DNA of 64,000 bases from CAVSWT01 sp963731745 (GCA_963731745.1 CAVSWT010000010.1:62001-126000); one strand, 5' to 3'; positions 1 through 10,691 are shown, numbered from the stretch's first letter. The notes: generated from the letters alone by a model not told the origin. A program made the numbers and translations.

Positions 1-1855
1 TGGGATTATCCTAAAACTATAAATGGTTTTAATTGGGCGGATACTTTAAGACATAAAGCAAATGAATTAGCACAAAGCGGCTTCACCTATGTTTGGCTTC
101 CTCCATTTGTGAGAACAAGTTTTGGGAGTGGAAGCAATGGTTATGATCCCAAAGACCTATTTGATCTTGGGGAATTTGGATTAGGGCCAACTCAATTTGG
201 AACGAGAAAAGATGTGGACAGCCTGATTACAGTTTTTAATCATGCCGGTATTAAAGCGGTTGCTGATGTTGTTTATAACCATAGAGACGGTGGGTTGCCT
301 GAAGATAATCCAGCAGTAGAAGGCTGGATTGAAAATTTTAATTCATCTAAAATAAATGATGGTGATAATCCTTTCCCATCAGATAGAGTAAGATATTTCA
401 TTCCGATTGGAGGAAACACTAACGTTGGCAGCGGAACGTATTATTTTAAAATTCGATCGGCTTCACTTAATCCTGAATTTTTCGGTAAGCCTTATAAAAT
501 TTTTATTTGGACGAACAAGATTGGATGGCAGGGTTTGGAAGATTCAAGCGAAACAGAACCAAATGGGGGAGTGGATTGCAGTCAACCGGATAATAAAATT
601 CAGCTGGGAAGAAATTATGCTGCATCAGTTGACGACGGCGGCTGCGGTATTGATGAGTTTTCTTTGAAAATCGATACTTCAGATTTTAATATCGCGGGAG
701 ATACTATTTTTGTAACTCTAACGAATATTGATGGTAAATATGCAGATCAATTTATTTATGGATTATGGTATGATAACGGAATTTCGGGATCCGATATCCA
801 AAGCAAAATAGAATATCAAACTTATACTAACTTTAAAAAGCTGCCAAGTAAAAGAGGAGGAATGGATTGGCACAACTTCAAACCTAATGGAAATCCGACT
901 CATCTTTCCGGTGATCAAGACGCAATGTATTTTTATTATGATTATGACCAAAATGTAAAAAGCACAAAAGATACTTTATTCGCCTGGACAAAATGGCTAT
1001 GGGATGATGTTGGAATCAGAGGATTTAGAATGGATGCGGTAAAACATTTTCCTCCTTCGTTTGTTAGTAGAACTTTTAAATTATCTTCACAGAAAAAAAA
1101 TTACTCCAGGTTTAGTAGTAGGAGAATATTTTGATTCAAATCCTTCGGTTTTGCTAAAATGGATAAATGAAGTTAAATCCAAATTAAACAAAGTTACTTC
1201 GGTATCAATAAAACCGCGTCTATTCGATTTTGCTCTTCGAGATGCATTGAAAAATGCCTCTGATAATTTTGGTTATGATGTAAGAAATATATTTAATTCA
1301 AGTATTGCTGATAATGGAGGAAATGGTTTTAACGCTGTTACATTCGTTAACAACCATGATTTTAGAGATGCTGGACAGCCGGTTGAGCACGATCCAATTT
1401 TAGCTTACGCATATATTCTGACAAATAATCAATTAGGAATTCCAACTGTTTATTATCCTGATTATTATTCAAAAATGAAAAGTGATATCGATTCTTTAAT
1501 TTCAATTCATAAAAAATTTATAAGGGGTGCATCATCACGGGATTATTTAAGCAGGTTTGATACCCCATATTCCCAGAATTTCATTTCCGGAATTGCGTCT
1601 ACTACTTTGATATATCAACTAATGGGAATTTCAAACAATAGAGATGTAATCGTCGCAATCAATTATGCGGGAGAAACTTTAAAGATAGATCAAGAAATAA
1701 ATATGGCAAATTTACAGGAAGGCGATACTTTTACAGATGTAATTGGAAATTCAAAGTTTCCGTTTGCTGTTGTAAACAATAATCAAATTTATATTGAACT
1801 GCCGCCTAGAAGTTATTCCGTTTGGGTGAAAGATGAAAAGCGGAGGAGTAATTAA
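1..1855 (+). CDS. GH13 alpha-amylase, 5'-truncated by window edge and frameshifted
   Basis: This is an alpha-amylase of the GH13 (alpha/beta barrel) type, cutting alpha-1,4-glucan. The reading frame is open from base 1, so the true start lies outside the window. Conserved GH13 regions appear in order: DVVYNHRDGG (region I), GFRMDAVKH with the nucleophile Asp (region II), VVGEYFD with the acid/base Glu (region III) and FVNNHD (region IV). The C-terminal beta domain ends in LPPRSYSVWVKD. Regions I and II are in one frame and III and IV in the next. The switch falls at about 1066-1071, where dropping one base restores FVSELLNYL as expected in amylases, so the gene carries one extra base (or lacks two). 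All catalytic residues survive across the two frames, which argues for a sequencing indel rather than decay, but a true pseudogene cannot be excluded. Without the N-terminus, secretion cannot be judged. Confidence 0.88.
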
Positions 1856-1987
1856 AATTATACCTTAATGTGAAAGTCAAAAATCAAAATCCAAAAGTCA
1901 AAATTATTAATATTTTCTAACCACGCAGCTCAGTTCTTGAGTGAAGAGTAAATTATTATTCATTAAGTTATTAACATTATAAATAAA

Positions 1988-2010
1988 CCCAATTTCTTTA
2001 AGAAATTGGG
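1988..2010. terminator. Hairpin between convergent genes
   Basis: A perfect 11-bp inverted repeat around a single base (CCCAATTTCTT, T, AAGAAATTGGG) lies between the convergent amylase and ABC-2 permease genes. No long T-run follows on either side, so it is a plausible bidirectional terminator rather than a textbook one. The rest of the 1856-2043 gap is A-rich low-complexity sequence. Confidence 0.5.
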
Positions 2011-2043
2011 ATTATAAAATGACAATTTATTGTTGCCTAAACG

Positions 2044-3189
2044 CTAGTGCCACTTAAATGCTCTTAAGCCAACAGCAAAAAATATTATCCCCATTACTGA
2101 TAAAACTAAAAAGGGAAGTGCAATTTCAGTAAATCCGGCGCCTTCAATAAAAATGCTTCTCACTCCATCAGCAAGTAAAGTTAAAGGCAGAATTTTTATA
2201 AATCCGATTGCCCAATCGGGGAAATTATGATAGCTGAAAAATATTCCGGAGAGCACAAACATTGGAGTAGTTACGGCGCTTATTAATCCGTTTCCAACTT
2301 CCGGATTTGCAGTCCTGGATGCAATCAATATAGATAATCCGGCGAACCCAATATTCCCGGCAATAAACATTAAAAACAATGCGGTGATATTTCCTTGTAT
2401 TGTAATTCCAAAAACTAAATATGAGAATAAAAATAAAAGCGTGCCTTCAATAAAATTCATGATGGTACGAACAGATATTAATGAGATTAAGAAATATGAT
2501 TTTCTCATGGGTGTTGCGATTAATCTTCTTAAAAGTTTTTTATTTCTAGTCTCGATTATTCCATAGCCAAGTCCCCAAATAGAAGACATAGAAATTCCCA
2601 TGGCAATTATTCCCGGAATTAAAAAATCAATATATCTTGTTCCTTGTAGAGTAAGGGGTTCAATATTTTCATTATTATTTTCAATTGGTTTTTCCGTCTG
2701 AGGTTGGCGTATTATTTTAGATAGACTAAGATAAGTTAGATGAGCATCAGGATTTATTGGGTCAAAATGATATTTGATATCATTGTTTGATTCTTCAATA
2801 ATTAAACTTATCTCACCGCGCTTCAATTTTACAATTGCATTTTTCCAACTATCTCTTTGAAAATTATAAACTGAATTGCCTAATTTTTTATCTTTAATCG
2901 TTAGTCTGTGAATTGATTTATTTTCTTTATCGCTTTTTATTGTTTTAGTTCGATTCTTCAAAAATATTTCAAACTTGTTATTAATATTTTGTGAATTAGT
3001 ATTGTGATTTTGAACTAAAGCAATATTGTGAACTGTTTCTTTATTCTGAGTGAATGCCAAACCAAGTCCAAGCGCCATCAGAATTGGGAAGACAATTCCC
3101 CAAAACAGTACGGCAGGCTCACGCAACAAATTTTTTGTTTGAACAATAAACAAAGCAAATAGCTGCTGTTTTTTCAATACATCATTCAT
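2044..3189 (-). CDS. ABC-2 type transporter permease
   Basis: This is the membrane subunit of an ABC-2 exporter (the DrrB/YhhJ/NodJ-like class), 381 residues. One hydrophobic segment lies near residues 25-50. A polar extracytoplasmic domain follows to about residue 185. A C-terminal block of five or six membrane spans then runs from about residue 190 to the end, finishing in ...AVGLRAFKWH. This one-plus-five layout with a large loop after TM1 is typical of ABC-2 permeases. The ATG at 3189 overlaps the end of the ATPase gene by 8 bases; a TTG one codon upstream is possible. The overlap indicates translational coupling and a two-gene exporter. The substrate (drug, lipid or polysaccharide precursor) cannot be told from the sequence. 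Confidence 0.85.
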   Translation of the reverse strand: MNDVLKKQQLFALFIVQTKNLLREPAVLFWGIVFPILMALGLGLAFTQNKETVHNIALVQNHNTNSQNINNKFEIFLKNRTKTIKSDKENKSIHRLTIKDKKLGNSVYNFQRDSWKNAIVKLKRGEISLIIEESNNDIKYHFDPINPDAHLTYLSLSKIIRQPQTEKPIENNNENIEPLTLQGTRYIDFLIPGIIAMGISMSSIWGLGYGIIETRNKKLLRRLIATPMRKSYFLISLISVRTIMNFIEGTLLFLFSYLVFGITIQGNITALFLMFIAGNIGFAGLSILIASRTANPEVGNGLISAVTTPMFVLSGIFFSYHNFPDWAIGFIKILPLTLLADGVRSIFIEGAGFTEIALPFLVLSVMGIIFFAVGLRAFKWH

Positions 3190-4126
3190 CAAGATGTCTT
3201 CCGGTTAATGAAGTGAATAAATCATCCAAAGTCTTTTTTCTACTTTCAAAATTTTTTAATTGAATATTTTTTGATTTTAAATAGCGTAAAAATTCAGGCA
3301 GTTCAGTATCAAGATTCTTAAGAACAATTATTCCATTTTCGTTTGCACCATCCCACTCAATTTTAAAAGGCGAATCATTTTTAATTACAGCACTGACTTT
3401 ATGAAAATCCCCATCAATTGAAAATTCAATTATCTTTTCATTGCTTCCATTTAAAATTGATTCACGGCTGCCTTCCATTAAAATTTTGCCTTTGTCAATG
3501 AATATAATGTAATCACAAAGCTTTTCAGCTTCTTCCATGTAATGAGTAGTTAGAATCATTGACGTTTGAGATTGAACTTTAAGCTTTAATAAAATTGACC
3601 AAATCTCTCGTCTTGCATTCGGGTCAAGCCCGGTTGTAGGTTCATCGAGCAATAAAATCTTTGGTTTGTTAAGAAGTGCTATTCCAATTGCAAGCTTTTG
3701 CCTTTGTCCGCCTGAAAGATTAACTGTGTATGATTTTCTTTTATCATTAAGTCCAATAAGATTTATTACTTCTTCAATTCTATCCTTTTTTAATTCATAG
3801 AAGCTTGCAAAAAGATTTAATGTTTCTTCAACATTAAGCTTGTCCATAAATCTCGTCTCTTGCAAAGATAGTCCGATTGCATGATGAAGTTCATCTTCAT
3901 TGCCTTTCCACTTTTTCCCCAAAATTAATATTTCCCCTTCATCAGGCTGCTGTATTCCTTCAATCATTTCAACAAGAGTTGTTTTACCTGCACCGTTTGG
4001 GCCTAATAGGGCAGTGAATTGTCCTTTGGCTATTTTAAGATTTACGCCATTAACTGCTTTAACGGTTTTAAATGATTTATGGATATCCTTTACTTCAACT
4101 ACTGGAAATGAATTATTCGCTTTGAT
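3182..4126 (-). CDS. ABC-2 exporter ATPase subunit with no canonical start codon
   Basis: This is the nucleotide-binding subunit paired with the downstream permease. The in-frame Walker A GPNGAGKTT lies at about 3980-4003, followed by the signature LSGGQRQK, Walker B KILLLDEPTTGLDP and the H-loop TTHYMEEAEKL. A C-terminal extension of about 90 residues is typical of DrrA/CcmA-like exporters. The first ATG (3967) lies inside the Walker A helix, so it cannot be the real start. Upstream, the frame stays open to a stop at 4172-4174 and contains no ATG, GTG or TTG. The best candidate is an ATC at 4126-4124, preceded by GGAG with about six bases of spacing, which gives about 314 residues starting shortly before VVEVKDIHKSF. 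Either a rare start codon is used, as in infC, or an indel or substitution has hidden the start. Confidence 0.85.
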   Translation of the reverse strand: MKANNSFPVVEVKDIHKSFKTVKAVNGVNLKIAKGQFTALLGPNGAGKTTLVEMIEGIQQPDEGEILILGKKWKGNEDELHHAIGLSLQETRFMDKLNVEETLNLFASFYELKKDRIEEVINLIGLNDKRKSYTVNLSGGQRQKLAIGIALLNKPKILLLDEPTTGLDPNARREIWSILLKLKVQSQTSMILTTHYMEEAEKLCDYIIFIDKGKILMEGSRESILNGSNEKIIEFSIDGDFHKVSAVIKNDSPFKIEWDGANENGIIVLKNLDTELPEFLRYLKSKNIQLKNFESRKKTLDDLFTSLTGRHLDE

Positions 4127-4341
4127 TATTTTCTCCGATTTGTAGCATACAAAAATAGCGATATAAACAATTTAAATTAAATCTTTATTTAAATACTTAG
4201 GGTCAAATTCTTCTAACTACAGTGTGCTTTAAATTAATTATCCCATAAAAATTGGAAATCAGTGTTATGATACACAATAATTTTTGTTATTATTTTTATT
4301 TTATAAATAAGATTTGATGAACTATATGAAAGGAGAAAATT

Positions 4342-4917
4342 ATGTCTACGTGGAAAATAGATAAGAAACATTCAGAAATAAAATTTAAAGCAAGGCATTT
4401 AGTTATTTCATCTGTCACCGGACAGTTTAATGATTTTGATGCTACTTTAATTTCAGATGAAGATGATTTTAGTGATGCTAATGTGGCATTCGAAGCTGAT
4501 GTAAAAAGCTTATATACAAAAGATAGTGATAGAGACAATCATTTAAAATCAGAAGATTTTTTTAATGCAGATGAACATCCAAAAATTACGTTCATTTCAA
4601 AATCAATAGAAAAGGTTTCAGATGAGGTTTACCAGTTAATCGGCGACATAACGATCAGAGGAGTTACAAAAGAGATCAAATTGGAAACTGTTTTTAATGG
4701 AAAAACAACGGGTCTCGATAATAAAGAAGTTGCCGTATTTGAAATATTTGGGGAACTAAATCGCTTTGACTTCAACTTGCATTGGAACAAATTTACAGAA
4801 ACCGGCGGTGTGGTTGTTGGTGACAAAATCAAAATTGAAATATTTGCAGAGATGAAAAAAGTATCGGAAGAAAATGAAGAGGATGAAGTATTTCAATTAG
4901 AAGATTCAGAACATTAA
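4342..4917 (+). CDS. YceI-family lipid-binding-like protein
   Basis: The 191-residue protein matches the YceI family (lipocalin-like fold that binds isoprenoid or other amphiphilic lipids). The family pattern is clear: N-terminal W-x-I-D-x-x-HSEIKFKARHL, then SVTGQFNDFDA, then DFFNADEHPKITFISKSI, then GDITIRGVTKEI. Most YceI proteins are periplasmic, but this one starts directly at MSTWKIDKKH without a signal peptide, so it is probably cytoplasmic. An acidic tail (EENEEDEVFQLEDSEH) is added at the C-terminus. A strong AGGAG ribosome binding site precedes the ATG. The gene stands alone, with a terminator immediately after it. Its ligand is unknown. Confidence 0.88.
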   Translation: MSTWKIDKKHSEIKFKARHLVISSVTGQFNDFDATLISDEDDFSDANVAFEADVKSLYTKDSDRDNHLKSEDFFNADEHPKITFISKSIEKVSDEVYQLIGDITIRGVTKEIKLETVFNGKTTGLDNKEVAVFEIFGELNRFDFNLHWNKFTETGGVVVGDKIKIEIFAEMKKVSEENEEDEVFQLEDSEH

Positions 4918-4922
4918 AAGTA

Positions 4923-4956
4923 AAAGTTAGGTTCACCCGCAGGTGAGCCTAACTTT
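4923..4956. terminator. Bidirectional terminator hairpin
   Basis: A stem of about 15 bp (AAAGTTAGGTTCACC against GGTGAGCCTAACTTT, one T/C mismatch that can form G-U) lies six bases after the YceI stop codon and just beyond the end of the convergent T9SS gene. A- and T-rich flanks on both sides suit termination in both directions. Confidence 0.8.
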
Positions 4957-4966
4957 AAAAATTAAT

Positions 4967-7810
4967 TTACTTTATCAATTCCATTTTTTTTACAGAAACA
5001 AAATTATTTATAGTCAATCGGTAGATATAAACTCCGCTGGCTAGAGATGAAGCATTAAATAAAACATTATATTTTCCGGCGGCTTTAACATCATTAACCA
5101 AAGTTTTTATTTCCTGCCCAAGTATATTGTAAACTTTCAAATTTACATATCCGGCTTTTTCTATTTGATAATTTATTGTTGTGGTTGGATTAAATGGATT
5201 CGGATAATTCTGGCTAAGCTGATATTTGGTTGGAATATTTTTTTCTTTCGCACTAACAACGACTTCGTTATTACCAATAGCAAAACGGAAAACATCTTTT
5301 GAAGTAATTGTCTTGTTTGTAATTATATATAAAGTATCGCCTGCACCTGGTAAGGGGTTTTGGGTAAAGTCTAACTTGATCTCATAAGCAGTTGTTGCAT
5401 CAGCGGCATTCGTTGGCCTTAATATTATTGCTTCAGGCCAATTCCATATTTGATTTCTTGTGGAAAATTTATTTTCAAAGATTAAATAGGAAGCAGGGAC
5501 AAATTGGTTATTGGTTATATCATAAATTCTAAAAGGAGTAACGATTGGTTTACCTAAATTATTTATTGTAGTGTCTCCTGGTTCTAACCATTCTCCTGTA
5601 ATTGTTGTGTCAAGGTTATTCCAAATAATTTCCCAATCTGAAGGCAGTGCAATTTTAGGATTGCCTAATTCAGCTGGATAAATAAAAGACACTGTATGAT
5701 TGATCGCTGGATTATTAAATGTTGTTTTATCTAAATCAATTCCATTTTCACAATCATTAATAATTAATTTCAGTCCGTCAAAAGTTGGTGTTGATAAATT
5801 CTTTTTAAGAGGATAATCCGAAATTATTTCTTGGTTGTTTGAAACATTTACAATGCTGAAAGTTTTTGCAGACTGGTCTTCGGCATTAAATGTTATTTCA
5901 TACGTATCTGATTTTAATAAACTCGAATCAATTATTTGAATGTTAAAATCGGGAGTTGCGCTTCCTTTTATATGAAGCAAATTAGTTGAAGCTTCATCTT
6001 TTAATAAATAATTCAAAGCAAATGGGCCGGTTATTTGAGTTGTGTCTGAATTTCCATCACTTGCAATTATTTGTAAAAAATAAGAATTGGCATTTGGCAG
6101 CTCACTTATATCCCAGTTAAATTCTTTTGTACCAGTTGAAGCTGTATTGTCATAAATATTTGTGAATGCACCATTTCTACTTAAAGCATAACCTATTTTA
6201 ATATTCAACTCGGAATTGTCGGCATCCTCCATTAGCCACGAAATATTAACAAATTTATTTGTAATAATTGAATCTTTTAAAAGCGAAAGTAATTGCAATT
6301 CGGGTTGAGCATTCACACTATTATTTATTGTAAATCTATTGCTGCCTACAGAAAAATAATTCTGTCTTTTGTCATCAGGATTATAAGCAATAATTCGTAA
6401 AAGGTAATTTACACCGTCTTTATTCTTCTCAGTATTCCAGCTGTAAGTATTGGCTGAAGCATCTAAATCAGAGGCGAGTATATTCCAATTTTTCCCGAAG
6501 TCGGATGAATATTCTATTAACGCTTTTGCATTATTATCCGTTCCTGAATAATTCCAATTAATATTTGCTAAACCGTTAACCTCTCCTGAATTTGGTGTTA
6601 TAGAACTAATTTCATAATCGCTGCTTCCTCCCGAAGTTGAAGTATCTGATGAAATATTTGGCCAAAAATGATTCCAGTAAAGATAAACTGAATTATTTAA
6701 CATTCCTTTGAAATCATGAGCTAAAAATATTGCAAGCGTTAAATATTTTGATTCCCCGGCATTCAGACTAAAAGGACCCGTACCAAAATTAATAATGTTA
6801 TCGCCGGGTTGTGAATAAAGTACAGAGCTTGAATCGATGGATCCGTTTAACCATTGCCACATTAACTCTGAGTTTTTAGGAACATTTGGAAGTGAATTTG
6901 TATAAGGCGCAATATGCATTGAACTTAATCCAATATCGCCCGGTGTTTCCAAAAATCTAAATCCTAAATAACCTGTCGGCTTTCCAAATGCTCCGACTCC
7001 ATCATCATCCCACATATAAATTGTATTGTTTGCCGCTGAATTTGGGTCTGCATTATTTTTATTAAAATAAACATGTGCACGATCATCTGCATAATCAGAA
7101 CTTCCGCCGATATGCGGATCACCGTGGAAACCAAAATACATTTTGCTGATTGCTTTCGGACTCTCATTTGTGAGTTTATATTTTATAATTAATGCATCCT
7201 TTAATGAACCACCGAATTGGAATACTTTTACTTCGGCTTTTAAACCAAGTCCGCGTTTTGAGGAATCAGAAGGGAAGGGATAATAAGGAAATTTTTCATT
7301 TGAATAATCGTCCATAACATAATAGGCTTCATTTAAAGGATGAATCAAACTATCTCCATCAAACTCAGGCCAATTAGTCCAACTGCTTGGCCATGAAGAA
7401 GGATTATTTTTTGTTGCAATCTCGTTTTGGTTTGGGTCGGCATAACCTGAATCTGGAAGCCATCCCCATTTCTGCGTGCCATCAACGTTGTAATTTCCTT
7501 GAGTTGTAAGAACAAAAGAATCATCTGTAATATGAAGAGTGTCGCCGCTGTCATTTACAACTTCTGCTGCTCCAATAGGACCGAATTCAAACATGTATCC
7601 TAAACTGTCCCATGCAAGATCTGCAATATTACTTAATGTGTTAGGTTTACCAATTGAACCATAATTATAAATTATAGTGGTAATATTGTTTGAATTTAAA
7701 ATAGCTTCTTTAATTTGATTTTGATATCCTGCCGGCGAATCTTGAGAATAAACTAAACTTGAAAAAAATAAAATGAAAAGGATTGTAGTTAATGTTGGGT
7801 GCTTCTTCAT
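4967..7810 (-). CDS. Secreted protein with T9SS type A sorting domain
   Basis: The 947-residue protein begins with a signal peptide (MKKHPTLTTILFILFFSSLV, cleavage near YSQ). It ends in a type IX secretion C-terminal domain of about 80 residues starting YQLSQNYPNPFNPTTTINYQ and closing with GVYIYRLTI...KKMELIK. This sorting domain directs cargo across the outer membrane. The body (residues about 30-600) has no enzyme motif I recognise. Around residues 400-600 there are two beta-sandwich-like segments resembling fibronectin type III (ITPNSGEVNGLANINWNYSG and a similar LLKDSIITNKFVNISW block). The protein is probably displayed on the cell surface or released; its function is unknown. The T9SS machinery itself is not in this window. 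Confidence 0.88.
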   Translation of the reverse strand: MKKHPTLTTILFILFFSSLVYSQDSPAGYQNQIKEAILNSNNITTIIYNYGSIGKPNTLSNIADLAWDSLGYMFEFGPIGAAEVVNDSGDTLHITDDSFVLTTQGNYNVDGTQKWGWLPDSGYADPNQNEIATKNNPSSWPSSWTNWPEFDGDSLIHPLNEAYYVMDDYSNEKFPYYPFPSDSSKRGLGLKAEVKVFQFGGSLKDALIIKYKLTNESPKAISKMYFGFHGDPHIGGSSDYADDRAHVYFNKNNADPNSAANNTIYMWDDDGVGAFGKPTGYLGFRFLETPGDIGLSSMHIAPYTNSLPNVPKNSELMWQWLNGSIDSSSVLYSQPGDNIINFGTGPFSLNAGESKYLTLAIFLAHDFKGMLNNSVYLYWNHFWPNISSDTSTSGGSSDYEISSITPNSGEVNGLANINWNYSGTDNNAKALIEYSSDFGKNWNILASDLDASANTYSWNTEKNKDGVNYLLRIIAYNPDDKRQNYFSVGSNRFTINNSVNAQPELQLLSLLKDSIITNKFVNISWLMEDADNSELNIKIGYALSRNGAFTNIYDNTASTGTKEFNWDISELPNANSYFLQIIASDGNSDTTQITGPFALNYLLKDEASTNLLHIKGSATPDFNIQIIDSSLLKSDTYEITFNAEDQSAKTFSIVNVSNNQEIISDYPLKKNLSTPTFDGLKLIINDCENGIDLDKTTFNNPAINHTVSFIYPAELGNPKIALPSDWEIIWNNLDTTITGEWLEPGDTTINNLGKPIVTPFRIYDITNNQFVPASYLIFENKFSTRNQIWNWPEAIILRPTNAADATTAYEIKLDFTQNPLPGAGDTLYIITNKTITSKDVFRFAIGNNEVVVSAKEKNIPTKYQLSQNYPNPFNPTTTINYQIEKAGYVNLKVYNILGQEIKTLVNDVKAAGKYNVLFNASSLASGVYIYRLTINNFVSVKKMELIK

Positions 7811-8152
7811 GATTTAACCCCTTAAATTACTGGGAAGATTTCTATTTTGAATACTGTAAAAATTAATTTTTAATTAAGACAATTTTTCAAATCTGTTGAA
7901 CATAATCTATGAATTATAAGTTTTTACTGCAAATTATTAATTAAGTTTTCAGAATAGAATCTTTAATCGATAAAATATATTTAAGATCAAATAGAAATTA
8001 TTTTTCCTTTCTAAATGCAACATATAAAGCAATTTAATGTTGTTCAATTAAACGAGGCATCTTGCAATAATTTGATGTTAAGTAAAAAATTCCCTTAAAT
8101 TAGCGCCCTAAATTAAAAATATAATTCTTGAATAATCATTTATAGAGTAAAA
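7811..8152. other. Gene-free divergent promoter region
   Basis: These 342 bp separate the divergent T9SS-protein gene and topA. They are very AT-rich and must hold both promoters. I could not identify a convincing -10/-35 pair, operator or RNA. Confidence 0.6.
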
Positions 8153-10613
8153 ATGAGTAAGAACTTAGTTATAGTTGAGTCTCCCGCAAAAGCAAAAACG
8201 ATTGAAGGATTTCTCGGCAAAGATTTTTTAGTGATGTCAAGCTACGGACACGTGCGCGATTTGGAGAAAAAAGAAAAAGGAATAGACATTGAAAATAATT
8301 TCAAACCTTTTTATAAAATCTCTCCCGATAAAAAAGATGTTATAAAACAATTAAAAAAATTCGCTGCCGATTCTGAACTGGTTTGGCTTGCATCAGATGA
8401 AGACCGTGAAGGAGAAGCAATTTCATGGCATTTAAAAGAAGTGCTTGAACTTGAACCCAAAAAAACGCGTAGAATTGTTTTTCATGAAATTACAAAAAAT
8501 GCAATTCTAAGAGCAATTGAAAATCCAAGAGACATTGATATAAATTTAGTGGAAGCCCAGCAGGCAAGAAGAATTCTTGATCGAATCGTCGGTTTCGATC
8601 TTTCACCGGTTTTGTGGCGGAAGGTAAGGCCGAAACTTTCTGCGGGTAGAGTGCAGTCAGTTGCGGTAAGATTAATTGTGGAACGTGAAAGAGAAATTGA
8701 TGCTTTCAATCCTGAATCACAATACAGAGTAACGGCAAATTTTATAGTTGAAGATGAAAAAGGAAACAAGTACAACTTAAAAGCTGAACTCCCTAAAAAG
8801 TTCCAAACTGAAGAAGAAGCAAATGAGTTTTTAAATAAATGTGTTGATGCTGAATTCACGATAGACAGTCTTGAAAAGAAACCGGTTAAAAAAACACCAT
8901 CAGCGCCATTCACAACATCAACTCTTCAGCAGGAGGCAAGCAGAAAACTTCGGTATTCTGTCGGACGCACAATGCTTATTGCGCAAAAACTTTACGAAGC
9001 GGGTAAAATAACTTACATGCGTACTGATTCGGTTAACCTATCTGAAGATGCAATTAAAGCTTCGGAAGATCAGATAAGAAAAGAATATGGTGATAGATAT
9101 TCAACTACAAGAAGATTTAAAACTAAATCAGCATCTGCACAGGAAGCGCATGAAGCAATTCGTCCCACTTATTTTGACGTGGAAAAAATTGAAGCTTCAA
9201 AAGATGAACAGGCGCTATATGATTTAATATGGAAACGCGCAATAGCTTCTCAAATGAGTGATGCTGAAATTGAAAGAACAACTGCTAAAATTAATATTTC
9301 AAGTACCGAGGAACAGTTTGTTGCAAAAGGTGAAGTAATAATTTTTGATGGATTCTTAAAAGTTTACATTGAATCTTCAGATGACGATACTGAAAAAGAA
9401 GATTCGGGAATTTTACCTCCTCTCAAAATTGGAGAAAAATTGAATTCATGAGAATATTACAGCGATGGAAAGATTCACCCGGCCGCCGGCGAGGTACACT
9501 GAAGCGAGTCTGGTAAAAAGATTAGAAGAACTCGGAATCGGAAGGCCGTCGACTTATGCGCCAACAATCAGCACAATACAGAAACGCGGTTATGTGGTTA
9601 AAGAAGAACGAATGGGAAATGAACGCGGCTACAATGTTCTGATTTTGAATAGCCATAAAAAAATTAACAAAGAAAGAAGGACCGAAATTACAGGCGCTGA
9701 AAAAGGGAAATTATATCCTGCAGATATAGCAATGCTGGTGAATGATTTTCTTCTGCAGAATTTTCCGCGAATAATGGATTACAAATTTACTGCTCATGTT
9801 GAAACTGAACTTGATGAAGTCGCCAACGGTGAAATTGATTGGCATGAAATGTTAAAAGAATTTTATTATCCGTTTAAAAAACGTGTTGATGAAACAATTG
9901 AAACAAGTGAAAGAGTTTACGGTGAAAGAATTCTTGGAACTGATCCTAAAACCGGTAAGCAGCTTTCGGTAAGAATGGCGAGATTTGGAGCTGTGGCTCA
10001 ATTGACTGATTTAAATAATCCGGATGAAAAACCTGAATATGCAGGATTAAGAAATACACAGAAATTAGAAAATATAACTTTAGAAGAAGCGCTGGAATTA
10101 TTTAAGCTTCCGCGTGATGTGGGCGAATTTGAAGGCCATGTAGTTGTCGCGGCTATCGGGCGTTTTGGGCCTTATGTTAGGCATGACGGAAAATTTTATT
10201 CACTCGGAAAATTGTACGATCCTCATACAATTGATATTGATACCGCAATTCAAGTAATTCAAGATAAAAGAAAAAAGGATGCTGAAAAAACTATAAAAGT
10301 TTTTGAGCAGGATCCTGAAATACAAGTATTGAATGGGCGCTGGGGACCTTATATTAAAGCTGGTAAAAAGAATGTGAGAATTCCTAAAGACACTGATCCT
10401 GCAAGTTTGACTTATGATGATGTAGTTAAATTAGTTGAAGAAGCTCCGGAGAAAAAAGGCAGGTTTGCAAAATCATCGACTAAAAAGGTTGAGGAAAAAG
10501 AAGAAAAGAATTCTGATGATAAAAAAGCTGTTAAAAAAAGTTCTTCAAAAAAATCTACAACTAAAAAAACAACTGCTAAATCAAAAACAAAAAAGGGAAG
10601 CAGTAAAAAGTAA
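8153..10613 (+). CDS. topA: DNA topoisomerase I (frameshifted)
   Basis: This is type IA topoisomerase I, which relaxes negative supercoils through a 5'-phosphotyrosine intermediate. The Toprim domain opens with NLVIVESPAKAKTIEGFLG and continues with ASDEDREGEAISWHL. The active-site Tyr lies in GKITYMRTDSVNLS. GRPSTYAPTI follows in domain II/IV. The C-terminus carries two Topo_C-like repeats (GRFGPYVRHDGKF and GRWGPYIKAGKK) instead of Cys4 fingers, then a Lys/Ser-rich tail of about 45 residues that probably binds DNA. The frame is broken at about 9443-9447: removing one T gives KLNHENITAMERFT, the expected continuation. Both halves are otherwise perfect. TopA is normally essential, so a one-base assembly error is the most likely reason. 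Total length when joined is about 820 residues. Confidence 0.93.
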
Positions 10614-10661
10614 TTTGATTATCCTGTTCAAGCAGATGTCTGCATAAAAAATTAATTTAAG

Positions 10662-10691
10662 AGCCTTAATTTATTGTTAAGGCTTTTTTTA
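10662..10691 (+). terminator. Rho-independent terminator after topA
   Basis: The 8-bp stem AGCCTTAA / TTAAGGCT with a 7-base loop is followed by eight T residues. It separates topA from dinB. Confidence 0.85.

Noticed and set aside
3900..4145. Plus-strand open frame over the ABC ATPase start
   Set aside because: It is the antisense of the Walker A region; the minus strand encodes GPNGAGKTT in frame with the rest of the ATPase.
9430..9460. Programmed frameshift in topA
   Set aside because: The required shift is +1 and no slippery codon, RF2-like stop context or Shine-Dalgarno-like stimulator is visible; an indel error is simpler.
10435..10647. Lys-rich open frame overlapping the end of topA
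   Set aside because: It is the out-of-frame reading of the A-rich tail of topA, whose own frame gives the expected Lys/Ser tail.
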